Shown: piece after piece, positions 7,787 to 16,286 of the stretch | How the letters are laid out: each line of letters begins with the position of its first letter | How positions within the stretch are numbered: the stretch's first letter is position 1 | Origin: a virus | Reading direction: 5' to 3' (one strand) | Virus record (IMG/VR): IMGVR_UViG_3300028557_000110 | Coordinates: 1 to 34,860 of that record | Length of the DNA: 34,860 bases | The notes under the pieces: generated by a model | Told to the model about the DNA's origin: nothing | What the model saw: the letters and a program-made list of their open reading frames with translations, nothing else | The model's database searches: none | Translations under genes and position numbers: made by a program

Positions 7787-8242
7787 ATGAGAGAACAACA
7801 TGATATAACCAAATTGGAATTTTTGATGATGGTAAATGATAACATTATCGTTCAAAGATTTTTTAATGTAAAAGATTATAACCCCTCAGCAAGAAATTCC
7901 ATTGATTTTCATGAGTTTATGGATGAACTTCTTGAAAGTTTGAATTACCAACTCAAAATGAAATCGGTGACATATCTATTGGAAAATCAGTATGATGTAA
8001 TTCATAATCCAGGTATGTTGAACACATCCTTTATTGATGGACCCGAATACTTTAACATATATTTAAAACAGGGTGATAAACTATTGTGTCATAGAAAATT
8101 TGACGCAAAAATCTACCCCCCAAAGGTTAGATACACGGTTGACATCAGACAAACGATAAAAAATATCTTATCAGATTTGACAAGTATTTTGTCAGACAGA
8201 GACCTTTCTTACAACTATCTTGGACTTAATACAAGAGTGTAA
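7787..8242 (+). CDS. Replication-block protein, unknown function (151 aa)
   Basis: 151 residues with no recognised family. The N-terminal part is helical ('TKLEFLMMVNDNIIVQRFFNVKDY', 'HEFMDELLESLNYQLKMKSVTYLLENQ'); the middle looks beta-rich ('EYFNIYLKQGDKLLCHRKFDAKIYPPKVRYTVDIR'); the C-terminal end is again helical. It begins 7 nt after the exonuclease gene and ends 27 nt before the helicase gene. In T4 the loader gp59 and co-activator gp33 lie near rnh, so a replication or transcription accessory role is conceivable, but no motif supports a specific assignment. Confidence 0.7.
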   Translation: MREQHDITKLEFLMMVNDNIIVQRFFNVKDYNPSARNSIDFHEFMDELLESLNYQLKMKSVTYLLENQYDVIHNPGMLNTSFIDGPEYFNIYLKQGDKLLCHRKFDAKIYPPKVRYTVDIRQTIKNILSDLTSILSDRDLSYNYLGLNTRV

Positions 8243-8250
8243 TATTTATT
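8243..8250 (+). promoter_or_regulatory. Candidate promoter-like motif TATTTATT
   Basis: TATTTATT in the 27-nt gap before the helicase gene, ending 19 nt before its ATG. A weaker match to the TATTTATA/C motif seen before structural genes, and in a replication gene context, so less certain. Confidence 0.25.
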
Positions 8251-8269
8251 CATACAACAAATTTAAACT

Positions 8270-9649
8270 ATGTCATCTAACAAAAATTTTGATTACTTGG
8301 GGAGCTCATTCCAAATTCAACTGATTAATCAAATTGTATTAGATAATAACTTTTCAAGGTCAATCGTTGATGTTTTAGAACCAAATTACTTCGAGAACAA
8401 ATACTTTAAACTCATCGTTCAGATGATCAAGGAATACAATCAAAAGTGGGACAGCGTTCCCACTTTTGACACCTTGGAACAAATTACTAAAGCGGAATTC
8501 CAACAAGAGAATGTCGCTAAAATCGTAATTGATACAATTAAAAAGATTAAGGAAGCCCCATTATCTGGTGGTGAATTTGTTCAAGAGAAAGCCTTAAAGT
8601 TCTGTAAACAACAAGAATTACAGAAAGCAATTACCAAAGCACAAAAGGTCATTGACGGGGGTGAATTTGAAAGTTATGATACCCTTGAAGAAATGATTAG
8701 AGAAGCCTTACAAGTAGGTGTCAGAGATGATGGAATGTTAAATGTATTCTCCAATTTGGATGATGTATTGAATGAAGATTTCAGACATCCAATACCAATG
8801 GGAATTGGTGGTATTGACCGATTATTAAAGGGTGGTTTGGCAAAAGGTGAAATAGGCGTGGTACTTGCACCAACAGGTGTTGGTAAATCAACATTCCTAA
8901 CTAAGATAGCTAATCATGCTTTTAATTTGGGTAATAACGTACTTCAAATATTTTTTGAGGACAATCCCAAGGTTATTCAAAGAAAACATTTTACCTTGTG
9001 GACTAAAGTTCACCCTGATGATATGTCAAACAAAAAGGATGAAGTTATCAAAAAGGTTAAAGAGATTGAAGATAAAATGGATAATCAACTTATCCTAGAA
9101 AAACTTCCATCTGATACGATGACAATGAGTCAAATCAAAAACATTGTCAGAAAGAAGATTGCTGAAGGGGTTAAGATTGATATGGTATTATTGGATTATA
9201 TTGATTGTGTTGTACCTGAGAAGAACTTGGGTGACGAATGGAAATCAGAAGGTTCAGTTATGAGAGCATTTGAAGCAATGTGTCACGAATTGAATTTGGC
9301 TGGATGGACGGCAACACAGGGTAATAGAAGTTCAATATCATCTGAGGTGGTAACAACGGATCAAATGGGTGGTTCGATTAAGAAGGCTCAAGTTGGTCAC
9401 GTTATTATAACGGTTGCAAAATCATTACAACAAAAAGAAATGAAGTTAGCGACAATTGCGGTTACTAAATCAAGGATTGGAGATGATGGAATTATCTTTG
9501 AAAATTGTAAGTTTGATAATGGTATGTTGGATATTGATACAGAATCATCCGTTACATTCTTAGGACATGAGGAACAAAAAGAAGAAAACAATAGACAAAG
9601 AATTAAAGATTTATTAGAAAAAAGAAAACAAAGAGAAAATACAAATTAA
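8270..9649 (+). CDS. DnaB-like replicative helicase (T4 gp41 type)
   Basis: 459 residues. The N-terminal ~150 residues are helical, including '[14 protein letters not shown]...[21 protein letters not shown]', the DnaB/gp41-type N-domain. The RecA-like ATPase domain has Walker A 'APTGVGKST' (200-208), 'FFEDNP' with the likely catalytic acidic residue (~228-233), Walker B 'MVLLDYID' (305-312), and the 'TATQGNR' and '[13 protein letters not shown]' segments (sensor and DNA-loop region). The enzyme forms a hexamer that unwinds the fork 5'-3'. Length is close to T4 gp41 (475). No separate primase gene is visible in this window. NrdB starts 2 nt after its stop. Confidence 0.92.
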   Translation: MSSNKNFDYLGSSFQIQLINQIVLDNNFSRSIVDVLEPNYFENKYFKLIVQMIKEYNQKWDSVPTFDTLEQITKAEFQQENVAKIVIDTIKKIKEAPLSGGEFVQEKALKFCKQQELQKAITKAQKVIDGGEFESYDTLEEMIREALQVGVRDDGMLNVFSNLDDVLNEDFRHPIPMGIGGIDRLLKGGLAKGEIGVVLAPTGVGKSTFLTKIANHAFNLGNNVLQIFFEDNPKVIQRKHFTLWTKVHPDDMSNKKDEVIKKVKEIEDKMDNQLILEKLPSDTMTMSQIKNIVRKKIAEGVKIDMVLLDYIDCVVPEKNLGDEWKSEGSVMRAFEAMCHELNLAGWTATQGNRSSISSEVVTTDQMGGSIKKAQVGHVIITVAKSLQQKEMKLATIAVTKSRIGDDGIIFENCKFDNGMLDIDTESSVTFLGHEEQKEENNRQRIKDLLEKRKQRENTN

Positions 9650-9651
9650 TT

Positions 9652-10602
9652 ATGACTGAAAAAATATTAACAGAGAATCCAAATCGTTTTGTGATTTTCC
9701 CCATTCAATACAATGACATATGGGAATACTACAAACAACATCAGGCTGCATTTTGGACAGCAGAAGAGGTTGACTTGACTGGTGACATCAGAGAGTGGCA
9801 AAACTTGTCAGAGAACGAACAATACTTCATTAAAAACATATTGTCGTTCTTCGCGGCATCTGATGGTATTGTAAATGAGAACTTGGCTGAGAACTTCTAC
9901 CGTGAAGTACAATACCCTGAAGCGAAATTTTTCTACGGATTTCAATTAATGATGGAAAATATCCATTCTTTAATGTATTCTTTATTAATTGATACTTATA
10001 TATCTAATCCAAAGGAAAAGGACGAATGTTTCAATGCGATTGATAGATTACCTGCGGTTCAAAAGAAAGCCAAATGGACTTTAGATTGGATTGAGAAAGC
10101 ATCATTCCAAGAACGATTGGTGGCATTTGCTGCGGTTGAGGGAATATTCTTTTCAGGGTCATTTTGTTCAATATTTTGGTTGAAATCAAGGGGGGTTATG
10201 CAAGGTCTTTGTAATGCAAATTCATTGATTTTCAAAGATGAAAACCTACATTGTGATTTCGCAATTCATCTTTTAAATAATCACGTTGAGAACAAACCAA
10301 GTGAAAAAAGAATAAAGGAAATATTACTTTCTGCTTTGGAGATTGAGAAAGAGTTTATCACAGAATCACTACCAGTGTCATTAATCGGAATGAATTCCAA
10401 TTTAATGAAACAATATTTGGAATTTGTTGTTGATGGTTTGTTGGTTAAATTTGGTTGTAGTAAACAATTTAATGTTGAACAGCCCTTCAAGTTTATGGAA
10501 CAAATTGCAATTGAAACCAAAGGTAACTTCTTTGAATCAAGAACTATGGAGTATCAAAAAGCAAAACTTAACGAAACTATTTCATTCACAGACGATTTTT
10601 AA
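9652..10602 (+). CDS. nrdB: Class I ribonucleotide reductase small (beta) subunit
   Basis: 316 residues. It holds the di-iron/tyrosyl-radical cofactor that starts ribonucleotide reduction in NrdA. All expected ligands are visible: Asp41 in 'EEVDLTGD', Glu102 and His105 in '[10 protein letters not shown]', Glu163 in 'VEGIFF', and Glu197 and His200 in 'DENLHCD'. The radical Tyr109 is seven residues after Glu102, the spacing of E. coli E115/Y122. The C-terminus 'ISFTDDF' is the usual acidic/aromatic tail that docks on NrdA. It lies 2 nt after the helicase and 9 nt before nrdA, so the two subunits are co-transcribed. It supplies dNTPs for phage replication. Confidence 0.95.
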   Translation: MTEKILTENPNRFVIFPIQYNDIWEYYKQHQAAFWTAEEVDLTGDIREWQNLSENEQYFIKNILSFFAASDGIVNENLAENFYREVQYPEAKFFYGFQLMMENIHSLMYSLLIDTYISNPKEKDECFNAIDRLPAVQKKAKWTLDWIEKASFQERLVAFAAVEGIFFSGSFCSIFWLKSRGVMQGLCNANSLIFKDENLHCDFAIHLLNNHVENKPSEKRIKEILLSALEIEKEFITESLPVSLIGMNSNLMKQYLEFVVDGLLVKFGCSKQFNVEQPFKFMEQIAIETKGNFFESRTMEYQKAKLNETISFTDDF

Positions 10603-10611
10603 AAATTAATT

Positions 10612-12195
10612 ATGTCATTAAGAATTCAAAAAAGAAATGGGGAGGTTGTTGCCTTTAACCCCACCAAAATACAAACAAGAATTAAACGAGCAAGTAAAAC
10701 CCTAAATGTTAATTCAGATCAGATATTCATTAAGGTAATTACATCAGTTCCAACTGAGGGTATAATCTCAACAAAACAATTGGATAAGTTGATTTATGAG
10801 ATTGCTGCGTCATACACTGGAAGTCACCACGATTATTCAAGGTTGGCTTCCTCTGTTGCAATATCCTCATATCACAAAGAAACCAATGAAAGTTTTAGTC
10901 AAACAATGAAATCATTGGCTAGTGTTGGAATTGTTAATGAAGAGTTAATGAATACAATTAACCAATATGGTGAATCAAACATTGACGAGGTTATTAATCA
11001 CGAAAATGATTATAACTTTGATTACTTTGCTTGGAGGTCATTATATGAAATGTATTTGTTAAAAACTCCTGAAGGTGTTACAGTTGAAAGACCCCAACAT
11101 ATGTATATGAGGGTCGCTCTATGGGTAACAAAATCATTTGACGAAGCCATTGAATACTACAAATCTTTATCAAATCAACTTATATCTCCCGCCACACCTA
11201 TTATGATTAATTCTGGTACAAAGATTCCACAATTGGCATCTTGTGTATTACATTTTAATGATGATGATAGTAGAGAGGGGTTATTAAACACAATGACTGA
11301 CATATCAACATATTCTGCTGATGCCGCTGGTATTGGACTTTGTATGTCAAATATTCGTAGTAAAGAAAGTAGATTGAGTACATCAGGTGGATATGCTGGT
11401 GGATTATTAAAATATCTTAAAATTGTTAATGAATCATTAAGATTTTTTAATCAACAAGGTAGAAGACCAGGTTCAGCTGCGATATATTTAGAACCTTGGC
11501 ATAAGGACATATTTGACCTATTGGACATCAAAAAGAACACTGGAGCTGAAGAACTAAGAGCTAGGGATTTATTCACTGCATTGTGGATTCCTGACAACTT
11601 TATGAGAGCGGTGAAGGAAGATGGTGAGTGGTATTTATTTTGTCCCAATGACATCAAGAAATCAGGATTACCGGCATTACACGAGGTATATGGGGATGAA
11701 TATGAATATGTATATAATAAGTTAGTTGAATTGGGTATTGGTAAAAAAGTTAGAGCTCAGGATGTGTGGAGTAAGATAATTGAATCCCAAATTGAAACCG
11801 GTGTTCCTTATCTATCATCAAAAGATAATGCTAATAAAAAAAGTAACCATCAGAATATTGGTACAATTAAACAATCTAATCTTTGTTGTGTTGTTGGAGA
11901 TACTATTTTAACTATTAAAAGAGAAAATGAAGAAATTCAAAATTTACCAATTAGTGAAGTTGTTGAATTAATTGAACAATCAGAAAAATTAATGGTATTA
12001 ACCGAAGGTGGTAAATTTAGTCTAATAATTGCTGGTATGTTAACAAGAAAAAATTCAGATGTCCTTGAAATTATTGATGAAAATACCGGATTTAGTATAA
12101 AATGTACTTCAGATCATTTAATTTTTACAAAAAATAGAGGTTATGTTAGAGCCAATGAATTAAAAGAAGATGATATTTTAGAATTGTACAAATAG
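10612..12195 (+). CDS. nrdA: NrdA N-terminal half fused to the N-terminal fragment of a split intein
   Basis: 527 residues. Residues 1-~90 are an ATP-cone ('IQKRNGEVVAFNPTKI', 'YSRLASSVAISSYHKET'); the catalytic barrel follows, with 'QLASCVLHF' carrying the first redox Cys. The NrdA part ends at residue 425, the Cys of 'KQSNLC', which corresponds to the thiyl-radical Cys of class I NrdA (N-x-C-x-E loop). Residues 426-527 are an intein N-fragment starting 'CVVGDTIL' and containing block B 'CTSDHLIF'. A stop at 12193-12195 follows. The remaining NrdA lies in a separate gene starting at 12584, so active enzyme requires protein trans-splicing. The spliced product would have 425 + 380 = 805 residues, near the size of other NrdA proteins. 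Confidence 0.93.
   Translation: MSLRIQKRNGEVVAFNPTKIQTRIKRASKTLNVNSDQIFIKVITSVPTEGIISTKQLDKLIYEIAASYTGSHHDYSRLASSVAISSYHKETNESFSQTMKSLASVGIVNEELMNTINQYGESNIDEVINHENDYNFDYFAWRSLYEMYLLKTPEGVTVERPQHMYMRVALWVTKSFDEAIEYYKSLSNQLISPATPIMINSGTKIPQLASCVLHFNDDDSREGLLNTMTDISTYSADAAGIGLCMSNIRSKESRLSTSGGYAGGLLKYLKIVNESLRFFNQQGRRPGSAAIYLEPWHKDIFDLLDIKKNTGAEELRARDLFTALWIPDNFMRAVKEDGEWYLFCPNDIKKSGLPALHEVYGDEYEYVYNKLVELGIGKKVRAQDVWSKIIESQIETGVPYLSSKDNANKKSNHQNIGTIKQSNLCCVVGDTILTIKRENEEIQNLPISEVVELIEQSEKLMVLTEGGKFSLIIAGMLTRKNSDVLEIIDENTGFSIKCTSDHLIFTKNRGYVRANELKEDDILELYK
11887..12192 (+). other. Split intein, N-terminal fragment (IntN, 102 aa)
   Basis: Begins with nucleophile Cys1 in 'CVVGDTIL' (block A), followed by Hint-fold strands including 'VLEIIDENTGFSIKCTSDHLIF' with the block B T-x-x-H, and ends 'GYVRANELKEDDILELYK' before the stop. 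The order and the ending resemble phage NrdA/gp41-type split inteins known from marine metagenomes. The DNA here is more AT-rich than the flanking NrdA sequence. Confidence 0.9.
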
Positions 12196-12207
12196 TCGTT
12201 TTAAGTA

Positions 12208-12215
12208 TATTTATA
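12208..12215 (+). promoter_or_regulatory. TATTTATA motif next to the GIY-YIG ORF
   Basis: An exact copy of the motif seen before structural genes, but ending only 3 nt before the ATG at 12219. A -10 box here would start transcription after that ATG, so it could not serve this start; it may instead feed the downstream NrdA C-half, or be chance in AT-rich DNA. Confidence 0.15.
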
Positions 12216-12218
12216 TAT

Positions 12219-12581
12219 ATGAGATATTATGTTTATATATTATTAGATGATATGATTAAAGGTCGATACGACAATGAATATTGTTCTATAGAATATAGAC
12301 CTTTTTATGTTGGTAAAGGAGATTCTAAATCTAAAAATAAAACGGAACGACATTTAAAACATTATAAAGAAACAAAACAAAATTTAACTAAAATTGTTAA
12401 TCCTCATAAATTTAATAAAATTAAAAAATTACAAGAAAATGGTTTTGAACCCAACTTTTTAATTATTTATGATTCTGTAACTGACGCTGCTGAAGCAATA
12501 AATGGAAACCCATCAACTATAACCCAAGTTTGTAAAGGTAAAAGAAAAAAACATAGAAATTTAACATTTAAATACGTTTGA
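12219..12581 (+). CDS. Small GIY-YIG homing-endonuclease-like ORF with IENR1/NUMOD-type tail, probably internally deleted
   Basis: 120 residues between the two nrdA pieces. Residues 3-9 'YYVYILL' and 28-34 'PFYVGKG' match the GIY and YIG elements, with Arg44 and His45/His48 following. From about residue 84, 'YDSVTDAAEAINGNPSTITQVCKGK' matches the helix-turn-helix repeat (IENR1/NUMOD1-like) found at the C-terminus of phage homing endonucleases. The usual middle part of the nuclease, which carries the catalytic Glu, is missing: the two parts are joined at 'YDS'. It is therefore probably a deletion derivative and may be inactive as a nuclease. It has its own frame, different from both NrdA halves, and its stop lies 2 nt before the ATG of the C-half. 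Confidence 0.75.
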   Translation: MRYYVYILLDDMIKGRYDNEYCSIEYRPFYVGKGDSKSKNKTERHLKHYKETKQNLTKIVNPHKFNKIKKLQENGFEPNFLIIYDSVTDAAEAINGNPSTITQVCKGKRKKHRNLTFKYV

Positions 12582-12583
12582 AT

Positions 12584-12682
12584 ATGATTAAAATAAATAA
12601 ATTAACTGAAAAACAAGATGTATATGATATACAAGTACCTGAAACCTCATGTTTTTATGGGAATAATATATTAGTTCATAAT
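12584..12682 (+). other. Split intein, C-terminal fragment (IntC, 33 aa)
   Basis: 33 residues with block F 'VYDIQVPETSCFYGNNILVHN' and block G His-Asn at the end, followed by Cys+1. All residues needed for splicing (Cys1 in IntN, T-x-x-H, terminal His-Asn, Cys+1) are present. Fragment sizes of 102 and 33 residues match the natural split site of known phage split inteins. Confidence 0.9.
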
Positions 12683-13825
12683 TGCGAAATTTATCAATTC
12701 ACTGACCAAAATACCACTGCAATCTGTACTCTATCTTCAATGGTTTTAAAAAACTTTGTTAAAGATGGTACATTTAATTTTGAATTACTATATAGAGAAA
12801 CGAGAAAGGTTGTTAGGGCATTGAACAAGGTTGTTGATATTAACAATTACTCAACATTAAAAGGTGAAAAGGGTGGAAGAGAACAAAGAGCAATTGCAAT
12901 TGGAACTCAAGGATTAGCTGATGTATTCTATTTAATGGATTATGAATTCACTTCAGATGAAGCAAAACAACTTAATAAGGATATCTTTGAAACAATTTAT
13001 TATGCCGCGATTAAAGAGAGTAATAAATTAGTTAAAAGTGGTGAATACAAAGCATATGATTTCTTTGAAGGTTCACCAATGTCAAAAGGCACATTCCAAT
13101 TTGATATGTGGGGATTGAAAGAATCTGAATTATCAGGTAGATGGCCTTGGGTTTTATTAAAAGATAGTGTAATTAAATATGGTATATGTAATTCATTGTT
13201 TACTGCTCAGATGCCTGTTGCAAGTTCTGCTAAGATTACTGGTTCTTACGAAATGACTGAACCAGCTCACTCAGCAATATTCAATAGACGTGTTGTTGGT
13301 GGTGAGATTACGATTGTTAACAAGTATCTAATTGCTGACTTTGAGAAACTTGGAATATGGGGAGAAGACCTTAAAAATGAAATTATCTACAACGAAGGTT
13401 CTATTAAAAACATTAATTTTAACAATTATTTAGATCCTGAAGATAAGAAATATAATCAAAAGGTTAAACGTATTGAACATTTGATTAAGAAGTATAAAAC
13501 AATATGGGAGATATCACAAAGAGAATTGATTGATATGGCAGCAGATAGAGGACCATTTATTGACCAATCACAATCAATGAATATCTATATGGGTAATCCC
13601 ACTTTAACAAAAATAACATCATCACATTTCCACGCTTGGCAGAAAGGATTGAAGACATTGTGTTATTATATTAGAACTAAGGCAATATCAACTGGGGCGA
13701 AACATTTGGCGATGGACATATCAAAGATGGGCAAACCAAGAACAACACCAACATTACCTCACGTTGAACCATTAAAAACTAAACCAAACGATTCTCCATT
13801 TGATTGTTTCGGTTGTTCCTCTTAA
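12584..13825 (+). CDS. nrdA: C-terminal fragment of split intein fused to NrdA C-terminal half
   Basis: I chose the ATG at 12584 rather than the in-frame TTG at 12578, which overlaps the stop of the preceding ORF. The first 33 residues are intein-C, ending 'ILVHN'; the NrdA part begins at Cys (12683) with 'CEIYQFTDQNTTAICTLSSMVL', which restores the catalytic Glu and the second redox Cys. Further visible: 'QMPVASSAKITGSYEMTEPAHSAIFNRRV', the Tyr-Tyr pair of the radical path in 'LCYYIRTKA', and a C-terminal 'CFGC' redox pair that accepts electrons from thioredoxin or glutaredoxin. It has its own start and a different frame from the N-half. A strong terminator follows. Confidence 0.93.
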   Translation: MIKINKLTEKQDVYDIQVPETSCFYGNNILVHNCEIYQFTDQNTTAICTLSSMVLKNFVKDGTFNFELLYRETRKVVRALNKVVDINNYSTLKGEKGGREQRAIAIGTQGLADVFYLMDYEFTSDEAKQLNKDIFETIYYAAIKESNKLVKSGEYKAYDFFEGSPMSKGTFQFDMWGLKESELSGRWPWVLLKDSVIKYGICNSLFTAQMPVASSAKITGSYEMTEPAHSAIFNRRVVGGEITIVNKYLIADFEKLGIWGEDLKNEIIYNEGSIKNINFNNYLDPEDKKYNQKVKRIEHLIKKYKTIWEISQRELIDMAADRGPFIDQSQSMNIYMGNPTLTKITSSHFHAWQKGLKTLCYYIRTKAISTGAKHLAMDISKMGKPRTTPTLPHVEPLKTKPNDSPFDCFGCSS

Positions 13826-13833
13826 AAAACATT

Positions 13834-13860
13834 AATCACGACATTATGTCGTGATTTTTT
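13834..13860 (+). terminator. Rho-independent terminator after nrdA
   Basis: A perfect 10-bp stem AATCACGACA/TGTCGTGATT (13834-13843 with 13847-13856), 3-nt loop, then a T run to 13860. It ends the replication block 9 nt after the NrdA stop and insulates it from the late structural block. Confidence 0.9.
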
Positions 13861-13869
13861 GTTTTATGG

Positions 13870-13877
13870 TATTTATA
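13870..13877 (+). promoter_or_regulatory. Candidate late-promoter motif TATTTATA before the gp25 gene
   Basis: TATTTATA preceded by GG lies directly after the nrdA terminator, 29 nt upstream of the ATG at 13907. A start of transcription near 13884 would give a leader of about 23 nt. A second, weaker copy (TATTTATC, 13896-13903) is too close to the ATG to serve it. Confidence 0.45.
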
Positions 13878-13906
13878 GAAATAATTCAAACATTATATTT
13901 ATCAAT

Positions 13907-14365
13907 ATGGCAGAAGGAACAACATATGGGATAAATTTCCCTTTTAGAAATTCATATCAAGGTAATTATTTATCTTTATCACAAACAAGTGATGAAGAAA
14001 TTAGAAGTAATCTTATTCATTTACTATTAACTAGAAAGGGGACAAGATATTATTTACCTGACTTTGGTACAAGATTATATGAATATTTATTCGAACCTTT
14101 AGATGGACCAACTTTTTCGGATATTGAGGCTGAAATTAGAGACTCAGTGGAAGAATATTTACCAGGATTAACATTGACTAATATATCAATCACACCGGCA
14201 TCAGAGGGAGAGGAAGACAAAGGTTTTTTTGTTAATGATGATGGTCAAAAAGAGTTTAGAGTTACAAGTATAGGACAAATGGAACATACAGCTAAAATTA
14301 GAATTGATTATACAATATCCGATTCAGCATTTAACACAAGTGATTTTATAATTATTAATATTTAA
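13907..14365 (+). CDS. Baseplate wedge protein, gp25/gpW family
   Basis: 152 residues. The gp25/GPW family signature is clear: 'RSNLIHLLLTRKGTRYYLPDFGTRLYEYLFEPLDG', followed by an alpha/beta half with 'IRDSVEEYLPGLTLTNISI'. The protein joins the sheath to the inner baseplate in contractile tails and contacts gp6, encoded 2 nt downstream. I use the ATG at 13907 ('MAEGTTYGINFPF'): an in-frame TTG at 13859 also exists, but it lies inside the terminator T-run and upstream of the putative promoter. It is the first gene of the late tail block. Confidence 0.93.
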   Translation: MAEGTTYGINFPFRNSYQGNYLSLSQTSDEEIRSNLIHLLLTRKGTRYYLPDFGTRLYEYLFEPLDGPTFSDIEAEIRDSVEEYLPGLTLTNISITPASEGEEDKGFFVNDDGQKEFRVTSIGQMEHTAKIRIDYTISDSAFNTSDFIIINI

Positions 14366-14367
14366 AT

Positions 14368-16209
14368 ATGTCAAACAAAAAAATATCGTATACAACTAGA
14401 GATTTTCAACAAATCCGAACAGAGTTAATCAACTTTACAAGAACGTATTATCCTGAATTAATTGATAACTTTAATGACGCATCAATATTTTCTGCATTAT
14501 TGGATTTAAATGCTGCAGTTTCCGATAACTTGCAATTTAATATTGATAGAAGCGTTCAAGAAACAATTCTTCAATATGCACAACAAAGGTCATCAATTTT
14601 TAACATCGCAAGAACGTATGGGTTAAAAATTCCAGGACTTAGACCATCTGTCGCCTTGGTTGATTTCTCAATAACAGTCCCAGCATTTGGAGATAAAGAA
14701 GATTTAAGATATTGTGGTATATTAAGAAGAGGAGCACAGGTTAATGGTGGCGGACAATTATTTGAAACAGTATATGACATTGATTTCGCATCGGCAATTG
14801 GTGGAGATGGTTCACCAAATCGTTTAAAAATCCCAAATTTTGACTCAACCAACCGATTATTAAAAAATTATACTATAACCAAGAGAGAGACGGTTGTTAA
14901 TGGAGTAACGAAGGTATTCAAACGTGTTGTAACACCAAATGATGTTAAACCATTTTTTGAATTATTTTTACCTGAAAGAAATGTGTTAGGAGTTACAAGC
15001 GTAATATTAAAAGATGGAACACAATACGCAAGCATACCACCCGAACAAGAATTCCAAGGATTGGATGATAGATGGTATGAAGTAAAAGCATTGATTGACG
15101 ATAGGGTTTTTATTGAAGACCCAACCAAAGTATCTGATAATCCGGGAATAAAAGTGGGAAGATATTTACAAACAAATACAAAATTCATTACTGAGTACAC
15201 ACCAGAAGGATTTTTAAAAATGATATTTGGGGGTGGAACACAATCGGCTGACGAACAACTGGCTGAATTTGCAAGAAATGGGTTTAAATTAAATCTTTAT
15301 AAGTACTCCAATAATTTCGCATTAGGAAGTACCTTAAAAGGTAACACTACCTTGTTTATTCAATATAGAGTTGGGGGTGGTGTTGGTAGTAACTTAGGTG
15401 TTGATGTTATTAACAATATCGGAACAGTGTCTTTTGCTGTTAATGGACCCTCTACTAGTGTAAACACGAGTGTTATAAATTCATTATCATGTGCGAATGT
15501 AACTGCGGCAATCGGTGGGGCAGGAGCACCTACAAATGAAGAAATCAGAAACTTGGTCGCGTTTAACTTTGCGGCACAGAATAGAGCGGTAACAATCAAT
15601 GACTATGAATCAATTATCAGAACAATGCCATCACAATTTGGGGCTCCCGCAAAAGTGTCAATAACAGAAGAAAATAACAAATTAAAGATTAAAATGTTAT
15701 CATATGATGATAGTGGGAGACTAACCGAAATCATATCAAACACATTAAAAAGTAATGTTGCTAACTATCTATCTAACTATAGAATGATTAATGATTATGT
15801 TTCTATTGAAACTGCGAATGTAATTGATTTAGGATTTAATATTGATGTCGTGTTGGACAACACTCAAAATCAAGGGGCGTTTGTTACTCAAGTAATTGAT
15901 ATAGTTTCAACCTACATGGAACCAGGTAATAGAGAAATGGGTCAAAATGTAAACATATCCGAAATAAGAAGATTAATTCAGTCTCAAAATGGTATATTAA
16001 CAGTATCGGATATTCAAGTATTCAATAAAGTTGGTGGTCAATATTCATCATCACAAACATCACAAAGATACTTGGATGCAACAACCAAACAAATTGAATT
16101 AATTGATGATACTATTTTTGCCGAACCTAGTCAAACGTATCAAATTCGTTTTCCAAATAAAGATATCAATGTGAGGGTTAAGAATCTTAAGACTACTAAT
16201 TTTACATAG
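14368..16209 (+). CDS. Baseplate wedge protein, gp6/gpJ-like
   Basis: 613 residues. The N-terminus 'YTTRDFQQIRTELINFTRTYYPELIDNFNDASIFSALLDLNAAVSDNLQFNIDRSVQE' is the characteristic start of gp6/baseplate-J proteins. The central region carries the 'VGGGVGSNLG' and 'GGAGAPTNEEIRNLVAFNFAAQNRAVTINDYESII' segments, the usual pattern of the J-domain ending ('R.V...DYE..'). The C-terminal part resembles the J-type trimerisation arm. In contractile tails it forms the ring of the baseplate wedge together with gp25 and gp7. It lies 2 nt downstream of gp25, the same pairing as in T4-like and P2-like phages. Confidence 0.9.
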   Translation: MSNKKISYTTRDFQQIRTELINFTRTYYPELIDNFNDASIFSALLDLNAAVSDNLQFNIDRSVQETILQYAQQRSSIFNIARTYGLKIPGLRPSVALVDFSITVPAFGDKEDLRYCGILRRGAQVNGGGQLFETVYDIDFASAIGGDGSPNRLKIPNFDSTNRLLKNYTITKRETVVNGVTKVFKRVVTPNDVKPFFELFLPERNVLGVTSVILKDGTQYASIPPEQEFQGLDDRWYEVKALIDDRVFIEDPTKVSDNPGIKVGRYLQTNTKFITEYTPEGFLKMIFGGGTQSADEQLAEFARNGFKLNLYKYSNNFALGSTLKGNTTLFIQYRVGGGVGSNLGVDVINNIGTVSFAVNGPSTSVNTSVINSLSCANVTAAIGGAGAPTNEEIRNLVAFNFAAQNRAVTINDYESIIRTMPSQFGAPAKVSITEENNKLKIKMLSYDDSGRLTEIISNTLKSNVANYLSNYRMINDYVSIETANVIDLGFNIDVVLDNTQNQGAFVTQVIDIVSTYMEPGNREMGQNVNISEIRRLIQSQNGILTVSDIQVFNKVGGQYSSSQTSQRYLDATTKQIELIDDTIFAEPSQTYQIRFPNKDINVRVKNLKTTNFT

Positions 16210-16214
16210 TAATT

Positions 16215-16222
16215 TATTTATC
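16215..16222 (+). promoter_or_regulatory. TATTTATC motif, first of a 12-bp direct-repeat pair
   Basis: TATTTATCTAAA at 16215-16226 is repeated exactly at 16264-16275 in the 77-nt gap before the 1780-residue gene. This is the distal copy, 64 nt before the ATG. Confidence 0.35.
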
Positions 16223-16263
16223 TAAATTGTTTTCTATCTTTTTGTTGAAAATATCAAATAAAC

Positions 16264-16271
16264 TATTTATC
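16264..16271 (+). promoter_or_regulatory. TATTTATC motif, second copy, candidate late promoter
   Basis: The proximal copy, ending 15 nt before the ATG at 16287, the same distance as the motifs before 2644 and 25380. The gap also carries AAAAAGGT just upstream of the start, one of the few places with a weak Shine-Dalgarno-like stretch. Confidence 0.4.
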
Positions 16272-16286
16272 TAAAAAGGTAGATTA

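Noticed and set aside
7787-8242. Helicase loader (gp59) or late co-activator (gp33) for the 151-residue gene
   Set aside because: Position near the exonuclease is suggestive, but no residue pattern of either family is visible, so it is left unassigned.
12208-12215. TATTTATA as promoter for the GIY-YIG ORF
   Set aside because: It ends 3 nt before the ATG at 12219; a -10-type box here would start transcription inside the gene. The start cannot be moved downstream without losing the YYVYIL motif.
12193-12583. NrdA split explained as a sequencing frameshift or a simple nonsense mutation in one intein
   Set aside because: The two halves are in different frames with a third, well-formed ORF in the remaining frame between them. 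IntC begins with its own ATG, and the fragment lengths (102 and 33 residues) match natural split inteins.
13859-13906. Earlier TTG start at 13859 for the gp25 gene
   Set aside because: It lies in the T-run of the nrdA terminator and upstream of the likely promoter; the ATG at 13907 gives a normal gp25-length protein.
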